6,580 bases of DNA from Actinomycetota bacterium (GTDB lineage: Bacteria; Actinomycetota; Thermoleophilia; Solirubrobacterales; Solirubrobacteraceae). Each line of letters begins with the position of its first letter. Position 1 is the stretch's first letter. A model generated the notes under the pieces. That model saw only the letters and a program-made list of their open reading frames with translations. It ran no database searches and was not told the origin of the DNA. Below, in pieces: positions 1-6,174 of the stretch. The DNA lies in contig VAYD01000097.1 in NCBI GenBank assembly GCA_005883905.1, forward strand, positions 1 to 6,580, read 5' to 3'. A program made the translations under genes and the position numbers.

Positions 1-1
1 C

Positions 2-682
2 CTCGGAGACGCGGACCGAAACCTGTGAACGCCCGGGTTCGTAGAGCGCCTGAGGCAGATCGGACTTGAGCCTCGCGCCCTGCTCGTCGTCGAGCTCGAT
101 CGGCGTCACGGCAAGCCGGCCGCCGCGGAACGACACCACGCGCGCCCCGGCATGGCCGAGCTTGATTCGCGCCTGTTGCAGCGCCATCAGGTTCGCCAGC
201 GGCTCGGGGACCGGGCCGAAGCGGTCCTCGAGCTCGTCGCGCAGCAGCGCCACGTCGGCGACCTCGCGCGCCGCGGCGATCCGCCGATGCGTGTCGATCT
301 TCGCCTGCTCGTAGGGGATGTAGTCGGCCGGCACGTAGGCGTCGACGTTGACGTCGAGCCGAACCGGCTCCGGTGCGTCGCCCTCGTCGCCCTCCGCGGA
401 CATCGCATGCACGGCCTCGTCGAGCATCGAGAGATACAGCTCGAACCCGAGCGCTGCGACGTGGCCGGACTGCTCGTCGCCAAGGAGGTTGCCGGCGCCG
501 CGGATCTCGAGGTCGCGCATCGCGATCTTGAAGCCGGCGCCGAGCTCGGTGTAGTCGCTGAGCGCGCTGAGGCGCTTCATCGCGTCCTCGGTCAGCGCCG
601 CGTGCGCGGGATACAGGAGGTACGCGTAGGCGCGCTCGCGAGAGCGCCCGACGCGCCCGCGGATCTGGTAGAGCTGCGCCAG
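2..682 (-). CDS. mfd: Mfd C-terminal part, in the shifted frame and cut by the window edge
   Basis: Reading the minus strand from position 682 gives 227 open codons to the window edge with clear Mfd homology. It opens with LAQLYQIRGRVGRS (helicase motif VI with its arginines), followed by AYAYLLYP, then GAGNLLG and SGHV in the translocase relay region. Next comes the C-terminal TRCF (D7) domain, recognisable from the segment ADYIPYEQAKIDTHRRIA. In intact Mfd this follows motif V after about 15 residues, so this is the distal half of the same gene and not a separate one. There is no credible independent start; the first ATG in frame is at 580, inside the conserved domain. The true C-terminus and stop codon lie beyond position 1. 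Adding both parts and the missing residues gives about 1080 residues so far, consistent with family members of about 1100-1200. Confidence 0.9.
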   Translation of the reverse strand, partial: MAQLYQIRGRVGRSRERAYAYLLYPAHAALTEDAMKRLSALSDYTELGAGFKIAMRDLEIRGAGNLLGDEQSGHVAALGFELYLSMLDEAVHAMSAEGDEGDAPEPVRLDVNVDAYVPADYIPYEQAKIDTHRRIAAAREVADVALLRDELEDRFGPVPEPLANLMALQQARIKLGHAGARVVSFRGGRLAVTPIELDDEQGARLKSDLPQALYEPGRSQVSVRVSE

Positions 683-3201
683 GCGATGTCGATCCCCGAC
701 TCGATGATCGACGTCGCCACGAGCACGTCGGCCTCGCCGCGCAGGAACGCGAGCATCCGCGCCTCGAGCGTCTTCTCGTCCATCTGCCCGTGGGCGACCT
801 CGAAGCGGATCTCAGGGCACAGCCCGCGCAGGCGCTCGGCGGTCTCGTCGATCGTGTCGACGCGGTTGTGGACGAAGAACGCCTGGCCGCCGCGGCGCTT
901 CTCCCGCAGCAGCGCCTGCTTGACGAGCTCCTCGTCGTACTCGCCGACGTAGGTCTTGACCGGCCGCCGGCCCTCCGGCGGCGTCTCGATGACGCTGATG
1001 TCGCGCAGGCCGGCGAGCGACATCTGCAGCGTGCGCGGGATCGGCGTGGCGCTCATCGCGATCACGTCGACCTTCAGCTTGAGCTGGCGCAGCAGCTCCT
1101 TCTGCTTGACGCCGAAGCGCTGCTCCTCGTCGACGACGATCAGGCCGAGGTCCTTGGGCCGCACGTCGCGGCCGAGCAGCCGGTGCGTGCCGATCAGGAT
1201 GTCGGCCGTGCCGTCGTTGAACTTCCCGACCGCCTCCTTCTGCTGCGCGGGCGAGCGGAAGCGGCTCGCATGCTCGATCGTGAACGGGTAGTCCTTGAGG
1301 CGCTCGGAGAACGTGCCGAAGTGCTGCTGCGCGAGGATCGTCGTCGGCGCCAGCACGAGCACCTGCTTGCCGTCGCCGGCGGCCTTGAACGCGGCGCGCA
1401 GCGCGATCTCGGTCTTGCCGTAGCCGACGTCCCCGCAGATCAGGCGGTCCATCGGGCGCGGGGCCTCCATGTCGGCCTTGACCTGCTCGATCGCCTCGCG
1501 CTGGTCGGCGGTCTCGCTCCACGGGAACGCCGCCTCGAACTCGGTGAGCCACTCGGAGTCCTCGGGGAACGCGTGGCCCGGGCGGCGCTTGCGCTCGGCG
1601 TAGAGGTTGATGAGCTCGCCGGCGAGCTCCTGCGCGGCGCGTCGCGCGCGCGCCTTGAGCGTCTCCCACGACTTGCCGCCGAGCTTGCTCAGCGCCGGGT
1701 GCGCGCCGCCGGCACCGACGTAGCGGCTGATCTTCACGAGCTGGTCGACGGGCATGTAGACCTTGTCCGTGCCGGCGAACTCGAGCTCGAGGTAGTCGCG
1801 CGTGATGTCGGCGACGGTCTTCGTCTCGAAGCCCGCGAAGCGCGCGACCCCGTGGTCCTCGTGCACGACGATGTCGCCGGTGCGCAGGTCGGCGAAGGAC
1901 CGCAGCGCGCCTCGGCGCGGCGGACCGTCCGGGCGCTCGGCGCGGCGTCGCCGGAACAGGCGGTGCTCGGGCAGGACGGCGAGCTTCAGGCCGCCGGCGA
2001 TGAAGCCGTCGCGCAGGCGCGCCTCGGCGAAGCGCACGTCGGCCTCGCCCTCATCTCCGAACCACTTCGCTCGCACGCGCGCGAGGTTGTAGGCCGCGCG
2101 CTCGCCCTCGCCGCGGCGCGGCCAGGTGACGACGGTCGTGTACGCGGAGCGCGCCAGCTTCTCGAGCTCGACCTCGGCCTCCTTGAGCGTGCGCGCGCCA
2201 GTGTCGGCTGCCTGGGCGCGGAACTCGAAGGGCTGGTCGGCGGAGATCGCGCTGAGGCGGATGCGCGCGCGCTGCAGGTCGGCGAGGACCTGCTCGGGCT
2301 TGACGTAGAGATGGTGGGCGTCCTCGTCGTGGAATGCGGCGCAGACGTCCTGCCAGTGGTCGGCCAGCGCGGGCTCGACCTCCTCCTCGGCGGCGATCAG
2401 GACGCTTGCGTGCTTCGGCGCCAGGTCGAGGAACGCGTGGAAGCGGTCGACCGGCAGCAGCTCGGCCACGTCGGGACGCTCCTCCTCGAGGGCCGCGATC
2501 TCGGCAAGCTCGCGGTGCTCTGCTGCCAGCTCTGCGGCCGGCGCGATCTCGATCGCGTCGCTCTCGCCGAGGCTGCGCTGCGTGAAGGTCGAGAACCAGC
2601 GGATCGTGTCGACCTCGATGTCGAACAGGTCGATCCGCGCGGCGCGGTCCTCCGTCGCCGGGAACACGTCGAGGATCCCGCCGCGGACGGCGAACTGGCC
2701 GCGGTCCTCGACCTGGTCGACGCGCTCGTAGCCGGCGGCGACCAGGTCTCTCGAGACCTCGTCGAGGTCGAGCAGGTCGCCGCGGCGAATCGAGAACGCG
2801 GTCGGGCGCAGCTCTGGGTCCGGGACCTTCTCGCTGAGCGCGACGGCGCTGACCACGACGACCGGCGGTTCCTCGCCCGACCCCAGCAGCGAGTCGAGCG
2901 CGGCGATCCTGAGACCGACGAGGTGCGGTGGCGGCGCGAGGTGCGACTCGTACGTGACGCCGCGGCTCGGGTAGTAGCGCACCGGGCGCGGCGCGAGCCA
3001 GTGGCGCAGGTCGCCCGCCAGGTCGCGCGCCTGACGATCGTCGCCCGCGACGACCAGCGCAGGCGCCGTGTCCGTGTCCACGAGACCGGCGACCAGGTAG
3101 GGACGCAGCGACTGCGAGACGAAGGCACGGCCACCGTCGGCGGCGAGCTTGCGGCCGTCGTCGGATTGCTGGAGATGGCTGAGCAGGGGGCGAAGGGGCA
3201 C
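592..3201 (-). CDS. mfd: Transcription-repair coupling factor Mfd, N-terminal and central part up to the frame break
   Basis: Mfd binds RNA polymerase stalled at DNA lesions, uses ATP-driven translocation to release it, and recruits UvrA for nucleotide excision repair. This frame encodes 869 residues from a GTG start. Residues about 1-330 resemble the UvrB-like N-terminal module, including RGGILDVFP at 173-181. A CarD-like RNA polymerase interaction domain begins near GDIVVHEDHG (442-451). The translocase follows: Walker A GDVGYGKT (590-597, Lys596), DEEQ box (691-694), SATP (717-720) and motif V ESGIDI (834-839). After Ile839 homology stops abruptly, and about 30 unrelated residues lead to a TGA at 592-594. 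Family homology resumes in another frame (separate entry). No in-frame ATG or GTG lies just upstream, so GTG 3201 is the likely start, 11 bp after the methyltransferase stop. The gene identity is secure; whether it is functional is doubtful because of the break. Confidence 0.95.
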   Translation of the reverse strand: MPLRPLLSHLQQSDDGRKLAADGGRAFVSQSLRPYLVAGLVDTDTAPALVVAGDDRQARDLAGDLRHWLAPRPVRYYPSRGVTYESHLAPPPHLVGLRIAALDSLLGSGEEPPVVVVSAVALSEKVPDPELRPTAFSIRRGDLLDLDEVSRDLVAAGYERVDQVEDRGQFAVRGGILDVFPATEDRAARIDLFDIEVDTIRWFSTFTQRSLGESDAIEIAPAAELAAEHRELAEIAALEEERPDVAELLPVDRFHAFLDLAPKHASVLIAAEEEVEPALADHWQDVCAAFHDEDAHHLYVKPEQVLADLQRARIRLSAISADQPFEFRAQAADTGARTLKEAEVELEKLARSAYTTVVTWPRRGEGERAAYNLARVRAKWFGDEGEADVRFAEARLRDGFIAGGLKLAVLPEHRLFRRRRAERPDGPPRRGALRSFADLRTGDIVVHEDHGVARFAGFETKTVADITRDYLELEFAGTDKVYMPVDQLVKISRYVGAGGAHPALSKLGGKSWETLKARARRAAQELAGELINLYAERKRRPGHAFPEDSEWLTEFEAAFPWSETADQREAIEQVKADMEAPRPMDRLICGDVGYGKTEIALRAAFKAAGDGKQVLVLAPTTILAQQHFGTFSERLKDYPFTIEHASRFRSPAQQKEAVGKFNDGTADILIGTHRLLGRDVRPKDLGLIVVDEEQRFGVKQKELLRQLKLKVDVIAMSATPIPRTLQMSLAGLRDISVIETPPEGRRPVKTYVGEYDEELVKQALLREKRRGGQAFFVHNRVDTIDETAERLRGLCPEIRFEVAHGQMDEKTLEARMLAFLRGEADVLVATSIIESGIDIAWRSSTRSAGASGALASAPTRTSCIPRTRR
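680..687 (-). other. Frame-breaking deletion junction in mfd, about 43 bp missing
   Basis: On the minus strand, codons ending in GIDI (ATC at 687-685) are followed by only two bases, GC, before the codon for Leu of LAQLYQ (682-680). Known Mfd proteins have 15 residues here (for example PTANTIIIERADHFG in E. coli, from memory), that is 45 bases. The observed 2 bases therefore imply a loss of about 43, which both removes conserved residues between motifs V and VI and shifts the frame. Because residues are missing as well as the frame being shifted, ribosomal frameshifting could not restore the protein. The cause may be a genuine deletion or an error in assembly or sequence. Confidence 0.8.
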
Positions 3202-3209
3202 CCCACCCG

Positions 3210-3215
3210 ATACTA
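3210..3215 (-). promoter_or_regulatory. Possible -10 hexamer for mfd
   Basis: The minus strand reads TAGTAT here, 8 nt before the mfd GTG, and fits the actinobacterial -10 pattern TANNNT. It overlaps the stop codon of the methyltransferase gene. If used, transcription would begin at or next to the start codon, giving a leaderless mRNA, which would fit the lack of a good Shine-Dalgarno sequence. There is no convincing -35 element. Chance occurrence is quite possible, and mfd may simply be co-transcribed with the methyltransferase gene. Confidence 0.25.
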
Positions 3216-3938
3216 CGCGTCCGCTTTTGCCTCCATGTTGAGTCGCATGTAGCGGGCGACGAACGGCTTGTCCAAGCGATCCAGGACGGCTTGTGCGAAC
3301 GGCTCGCGCTCGGCTTCGGGCAGCCGCTCGAGGTGCGCGCCGAGGATCGCGGTCTTCAGGAAGACCAACGGCTCGTCGGATGCGACCGGCCGCTCGTAGA
3401 GCCAAGCGCATGCGTCGGCGAAGCCCGCGGCGCACAGCCGCGCCTCGGTGTCCTGGGGCGTTGCGAAGTTCCACGGCATCCACGGATCGCCGCTGACGTC
3501 CTCGATCGCGGCGCGGATCGCGGCGATGTTCCCCGCGCCGCCGCACTGGACGACGAGCCGGCCGCCCGGCTTGAGCGCGGCGCGCAGGCGCCGGAAGAGC
3601 CGCTCGTGGTCGGCGATCCAGTGGAACGTCGCCGCGGAGAAGATGAAATCGACCGGCTCCGGCGCCTCGAGGTCGAGGAGGTCCTGCTCCCACACGGTCG
3701 CTCGCTCGCCAAGCCGCTCGCGGGCGAGTTCCACCATGCGCGGCGAGGCGTCGACGGCGTAGACGCGACCGTCCGGCACCCGCGCCGCCAGCTCGGCGGT
3801 CAGCTCGCCCGGCCCGCAGCCGGCGTCGAGCACGATCTCGTCGCCGCGCAGCTCGGTGCGCTCGAGCACCTCGTGGCCCAGGGCCATGATGCCCGTGCCC
3901 ACGCGGCGGTAGCTGTCGGCGTCCCAGTCCAGTGGCAT
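3213..3938 (-). CDS. SAM-dependent class I methyltransferase, Tam-like (trans-aconitate 2-methyltransferase family)
   Basis: A predicted cytoplasmic methyltransferase of 241 residues, close in size to E. coli Tam. Motif I, the SAM-binding glycine-rich loop, is VLDAGCGPGELT (36-47). The acidic residue that binds the ribose is Asp63 in VYAVDASP. The Tam-like segment SAATFHWIADH (101-111) and the post-motif LKPGGRL (122-128) follow. The N-terminal DWDADSYRR also matches Tam-like proteins, which supports the ATG at 3938 over more distal starts that would add an Arg-rich stretch. In E. coli, Tam methylates trans-aconitate; many homologues methylate other small molecules, so the substrate here is unknown. 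There is no Shine-Dalgarno sequence before the start, so translation may be leaderless. The gene is divergent from the PKD protein gene and lies 11 bp upstream of mfd, with which it may be co-transcribed, though no functional link is known. Confidence 0.85.
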   Translation of the reverse strand: MPLDWDADSYRRVGTGIMALGHEVLERTELRGDEIVLDAGCGPGELTAELAARVPDGRVYAVDASPRMVELARERLGERATVWEQDLLDLEAPEPVDFIFSAATFHWIADHERLFRRLRAALKPGGRLVVQCGGAGNIAAIRAAIEDVSGDPWMPWNFATPQDTEARLCAAGFADACAWLYERPVASDEPLVFLKTAILGAHLERLPEAEREPFAQAVLDRLDKPFVARYMRLNMEAKADA

Positions 3939-3945
3939 GGCGAGG

Positions 3946-3951
3946 TATGGT
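3946..3951 (+). promoter_or_regulatory. Possible -10 hexamer for a leaderless PKD-protein transcript
   Basis: The sequence TATGGT fits TANNNT and lies 7 nt before an in-frame GTG at 3959. It overlaps the alternative ATG at 3947. If this is a -10 element, the mRNA would start at about 3958-3959 and the GTG would be the true start. No -35 element is visible. This is weak evidence, useful mainly for choosing between the two starts. Confidence 0.2.
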
Positions 3952-4858
3952 CGCAGGCGTGCGACGGGCGGTCCCGCTACTCGCCGCCGGCGCGCTCGTC
4001 GTGGCCGCCGCTCCACAAGCCGTCGCGATCGACGGCGTCGCGATCCATCGCGAGACCGACCCTGCGCTCGTCGGCTCGGCGGTGCACTTCACCGCCGGCC
4101 CGAGCGGCACGGCCGACGGGCTCGTCTACTACGACTGGGGACTCGAGTGCGGGCCGCTCGGCCCGTTCGACTGGACGACGCACACCGCCAGCGGCGGCTT
4201 CGACCGCGTCTTCGCCACGCCTGGCGAGCACTCCGTCTGCGTGAAGGCCTACGACAACACGACCTACTTCTCCGACGCGACGACGTTCAACGTCGCGAAC
4301 CCCGGCAACCGCAAGCCGGTCGCGGCGCTGACGATCACGCCGGCGATCGCCCCCGTCGGCGGCCAGGTCAGCTTCGACGCCTCGGGGTCCAGCGATCCCG
4401 ACGGCGACGCACTGGACTACCGCTTCGACATCGACGGCGAGCCCGGATTCGAGGTCGACAACCGCAACAACCCGAAGCTCACGCAGACCTACGTCTCCAA
4501 CGCGAAGTTCGACGCGGCGGTGCAGGTGCGCGACACCAGCAACGAGCAGGACGTCGCCAAGGTGCCGCTCGTCATCGGCGACCCCGACCCGCTGAAGGTG
4601 AAGCTCGCGGCCCACGAGCGCGGGCGCCGCGTGCAGCTCACGGTCACCACGGGACGGCCGGTCAAGGTCCGGATCGAGGTCCGCACGCCGGACGCGACGC
4701 TCGTCGGCTCGAAGGCCGGCAAGGTCAACAAGCGCGCGCACACGTTCGCGGTCAAGCTCAGGCGCAGCTACGCCAAGCTGGTCGTGATCGCGCGCGCGAC
4801 GGACGCCAACGGCGTGACAGCGAGCGCCGTGCGGCGGATCAGGCGCGAGCGCCGGTAG
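3947..4858 (+). CDS. Secreted protein with two PKD/Ig-like domains and a basic C-terminal beta domain
   Basis: An exported protein of 303 residues and unknown specific role. From the ATG at 3947 a short Arg-containing n-region precedes a hydrophobic core (about 8-22) and an AVA cleavage site after residue 27. An in-frame GTG at 3959 would give an equally good signal peptide, four residues shorter. The first PKD-like domain spans about 28-118, with YYDWGLECG and a GEHSVCVKAYDN segment; Cys68 and Cys98 could form a disulfide. The second, about 123-212, carries the classic FDASGSSDPDGD and the acidic, possibly calcium-binding FDIDGE. Residues 216-303 form a strand-rich domain with about 24 Lys/Arg and 5 acidic residues, ending in RRIRRERR. 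No transmembrane anchor or LPXTG signal is present. PKD domains usually mediate protein or carbohydrate contacts outside the cell. The architecture resembles secreted proteins of Solirubrobacterales; function is not inferable. Confidence 0.85.
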   Translation: MVAGVRRAVPLLAAGALVVAAAPQAVAIDGVAIHRETDPALVGSAVHFTAGPSGTADGLVYYDWGLECGPLGPFDWTTHTASGGFDRVFATPGEHSVCVKAYDNTTYFSDATTFNVANPGNRKPVAALTITPAIAPVGGQVSFDASGSSDPDGDALDYRFDIDGEPGFEVDNRNNPKLTQTYVSNAKFDAAVQVRDTSNEQDVAKVPLVIGDPDPLKVKLAAHERGRRVQLTVTTGRPVKVRIEVRTPDATLVGSKAGKVNKRAHTFAVKLRRSYAKLVVIARATDANGVTASAVRRIRRERR

Positions 4859-4864
4859 CCGCGC

Positions 4865-5443
4865 CTACGGGGCGGCCCGGCCCTCCACGAGGGCGTCGAC
4901 CGCATCGACCGCGCGCGCGATCAGCGCCTCGACATCGGCGCGCGGCTCGCGCCACTTGCCGAGCACGTGGCCGGACACGATCTCCGGGTCGGTCGTGTCG
5001 GGCCGGCCGACGCCGACGCGCACGCGGACGAAGTCCGGCGAGCCGAGGCCGGCCCTGAGCGACTTCAGCCCGTTGTGGCCCGCGAGGCCGCCGCCGAGCT
5101 TCGTGCGGACCTCGCCGAACGGCAGGTCGATCTCGTCCTGGATCGCGACGACATGGTCGAGGTCGACCTTGAACGCGCCGCGCGCGGGGCCGGCGGCCTT
5201 GCCGGACTCGTTCATGTAGGTCTGCGGCAGCAGGATTGCGACACGCGGCCCGCCGGGCATCGTGCGGCCCTCGGCCACCAGCGCGTTGAACTTCTTGCGC
5301 GGCTTGCCGAGGTTCCAGCGCTCGCCCAGGGCGCGCGCGACCTCGAAGCCGACGTTGTGCGGCGTGCCCTCGTAGCGCGGGCCGGGATTGCCCAGGCCGA
5401 CGATCAGCCAGTCGGCGGGCGTGACCCCGCCGAAGAGCTTCAA
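4865..5443 (-). CDS. pth: Peptidyl-tRNA hydrolase
   Basis: Pth hydrolyses the ester bond of peptidyl-tRNAs that drop off the ribosome, recycling tRNA in the cytoplasm. The 192-residue length is typical. The family motifs are all visible: VGLGNPG with Asn19, TPHNVGF with the catalytic His29, QTYMNESG with Asn78, DEIDLPFG with Asp103, and GHNGLKS with Asn124. The start is TTG at 5443, chosen because a GAGGAG ribosome site lies 8 nt upstream and because the predicted N-terminus reaches the conserved core after about 12 residues. The gene begins 5 nt after the L25 stop codon, so coupled translation from one mRNA is likely. The 3' end converges on the PKD protein gene with only 6 bp between the stop codons. 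All catalytic residues are intact. Confidence 0.97.
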   Translation of the reverse strand: MKLFGGVTPADWLIVGLGNPGPRYEGTPHNVGFEVARALGERWNLGKPRKKFNALVAEGRTMPGGPRVAILLPQTYMNESGKAAGPARGAFKVDLDHVVAIQDEIDLPFGEVRTKLGGGLAGHNGLKSLRAGLGSPDFVRVRVGVGRPDTTDPEIVSGHVLGKWREPRADVEALIARAVDAVDALVEGRAAP

Positions 5444-5448
5444 GGGGC

Positions 5449-6132
5449 CTACTCCTCGGACTCGGCTTCCTCGGACGGGGCTTCGCCGCTCTCGCCCTCG
5501 GCCTCGGCGCCTTCCTCACCCTCGCCGACGAGCTCGGTCTCCTCCTCGATCTCCTCGGGCTCCTCCTCGACCCGCGGCGGCGTGATCGTCGCGACGACCG
5601 TCTCCTCGAGGTCGTCCTTGATCGTGACGCCGGCCGGAACGGAGACCGCGGACAGGAGCTCGGTGGCGAGCATCTCCATGTGGGAGACGTCGTGGACGAT
5701 CTCCTCGGGGATGTCGTTCGGCAGCGCCTCGACGGTGACCTCGCGCGTGACCTGCTCGAGGATGCCGCCCTCCTTGACGCCGGGCGCCTCGTCGGCGCCG
5801 GACAGGTGCAGCGGCACGGGCGACTCGATCGGCTTGTCGAGGTCGACGCGCAGCAGGTCCACGTGCAGGATGTCGCCACGGACGGGGTGCTCCTGGGAGT
5901 CCTTGAGGACCGCCGACGCGGTCTTGCCGTCGACGGCGACGTCGAGCACGGCGCCGTGCGCGGCGAGCGCCAGGCGGAGCTCGCGCGCGTCGACGGAGAA
6001 CGCCTGCGGCTCATCGCCGAGGCCGTACAGCACGCCCGGCACGCGGCCCTCGCGGCGCAGGCGCCGCGTCGCGCGCGAATGCGCAGCGGGACGCGGCTCG
6101 ACGTTCAGCGTTGTGGAATCACCCTTGGCCAT
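5449..6132 (-). CDS. rplY: Large-subunit ribosomal protein bL25, CTC/TL5 (general stress protein) type
   Basis: This is a 227-residue two-domain L25 of the CTC/TL5 family, which binds 5S rRNA on the large ribosomal subunit. The N-terminal RNA-binding domain (about 1-95) contains the signature RREGRVPGVLYG (26-37) and a segment resembling the HPVxGDILHVDL family pattern (HPVRGDILHVDL). The C-terminal beta domain follows, with GADEAPGVKEGG and ALPNDIPEEIVHDVS. Residues 188-227 form a tail with 21 glutamates and no Lys or Arg; such acidic tails are common in this subfamily. The ATG at 6132 matches the usual MAK-type N-terminus but lacks a Shine-Dalgarno sequence. It is followed at 5 bp by pth, a conserved pairing. 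The upstream glycoside hydrolase gene ends 40 bp away, and a separate promoter probably lies in that gap. Confidence 0.95.
   Translation of the reverse strand: MAKGDSTTLNVEPRPAAHSRATRRLRREGRVPGVLYGLGDEPQAFSVDARELRLALAAHGAVLDVAVDGKTASAVLKDSQEHPVRGDILHVDLLRVDLDKPIESPVPLHLSGADEAPGVKEGGILEQVTREVTVEALPNDIPEEIVHDVSHMEMLATELLSAVSVPAGVTIKDDLEETVVATITPPRVEEEPEEIEEETELVGEGEEGAEAEGESGEAPSEEAESEE
5452..5457 (-). promoter_or_regulatory. Ribosome binding site of pth
   Basis: The minus strand reads GAGGAG, 8 nt before the TTG start of pth and within the last codons of the L25 gene. It decides the unusual TTG start and suggests that ribosomes finishing L25 reinitiate on pth. Confidence 0.7.
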
Positions 6133-6142
6133 GCGGCGCAGG

Positions 6143-6148
6143 ATGGTA
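6143..6148 (-). promoter_or_regulatory. Possible -10 hexamer of the L25-pth operon
   Basis: The minus strand reads TACCAT, fitting TANNNT, 10 nt before the L25 ATG in the 40-bp intergenic gap. A transcript from it would have a leader of only a few bases, in keeping with the missing Shine-Dalgarno sequence. A CTGACC hexamer resembling a -35 box lies 22 nt further upstream, which is too far for normal spacing. The assignment is tentative. Confidence 0.3.
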
Positions 6149-6164
6149 GCGAGTCGCAGCCAAC

Positions 6165-6174
6165 GACCGCGGTC
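6165..6174. repeat. Perfect 10-bp palindrome upstream of the L25 gene
   Basis: GACCGCGGTC is a perfect dyad without a spacer. It overlaps the stop codon of the glycoside hydrolase gene and lies 16 bp upstream of the putative L25 -10 hexamer, roughly where a -35 element would sit. It has no loop and no T-tract, so it does not look like a terminator. It could be an operator half or simply chance in GC-rich DNA. Confidence 0.3.

Noticed and set aside
655..700. Programmed ribosomal frameshifting in mfd
   Set aside because: About 15 conserved residues are absent in addition to the frame change, and no slippery run is present, so recoding would not yield an intact protein.
152..952. A 266-residue plus-strand open frame over the mfd break
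   Set aside because: It is antisense to the C-terminal Mfd coding sequence, which has recognisable motifs on the minus strand. It has no homology of its own.
790..3252. An 820-residue open frame on the plus strand opposite mfd
   Set aside because: Its translation is a low-complexity mix rich in Arg, Leu, Asp, Glu and Val with no domain. Such frames arise opposite high-GC genes, and the minus-strand frame has clear Mfd motifs throughout.
3202..4110. Extension of the mfd frame upstream of GTG 3201 by about 300 codons
   Set aside because: The extension is Arg-rich and overlaps the well-supported methyltransferase in another frame. Mfd family proteins start near the GTG at 3201.
3291..4244. A 317-residue plus-strand open frame across the methyltransferase gene
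   Set aside because: It is a shadow frame with biased composition, opposite a methyltransferase that has intact SAM-binding motifs.
5449..5580. Repetitive GAG/GAC-rich stretch as a possible tandem repeat element
   Set aside because: It is the coding sequence of the glutamate-rich L25 tail; the repetition follows from the amino-acid composition, with no regular repeat unit.
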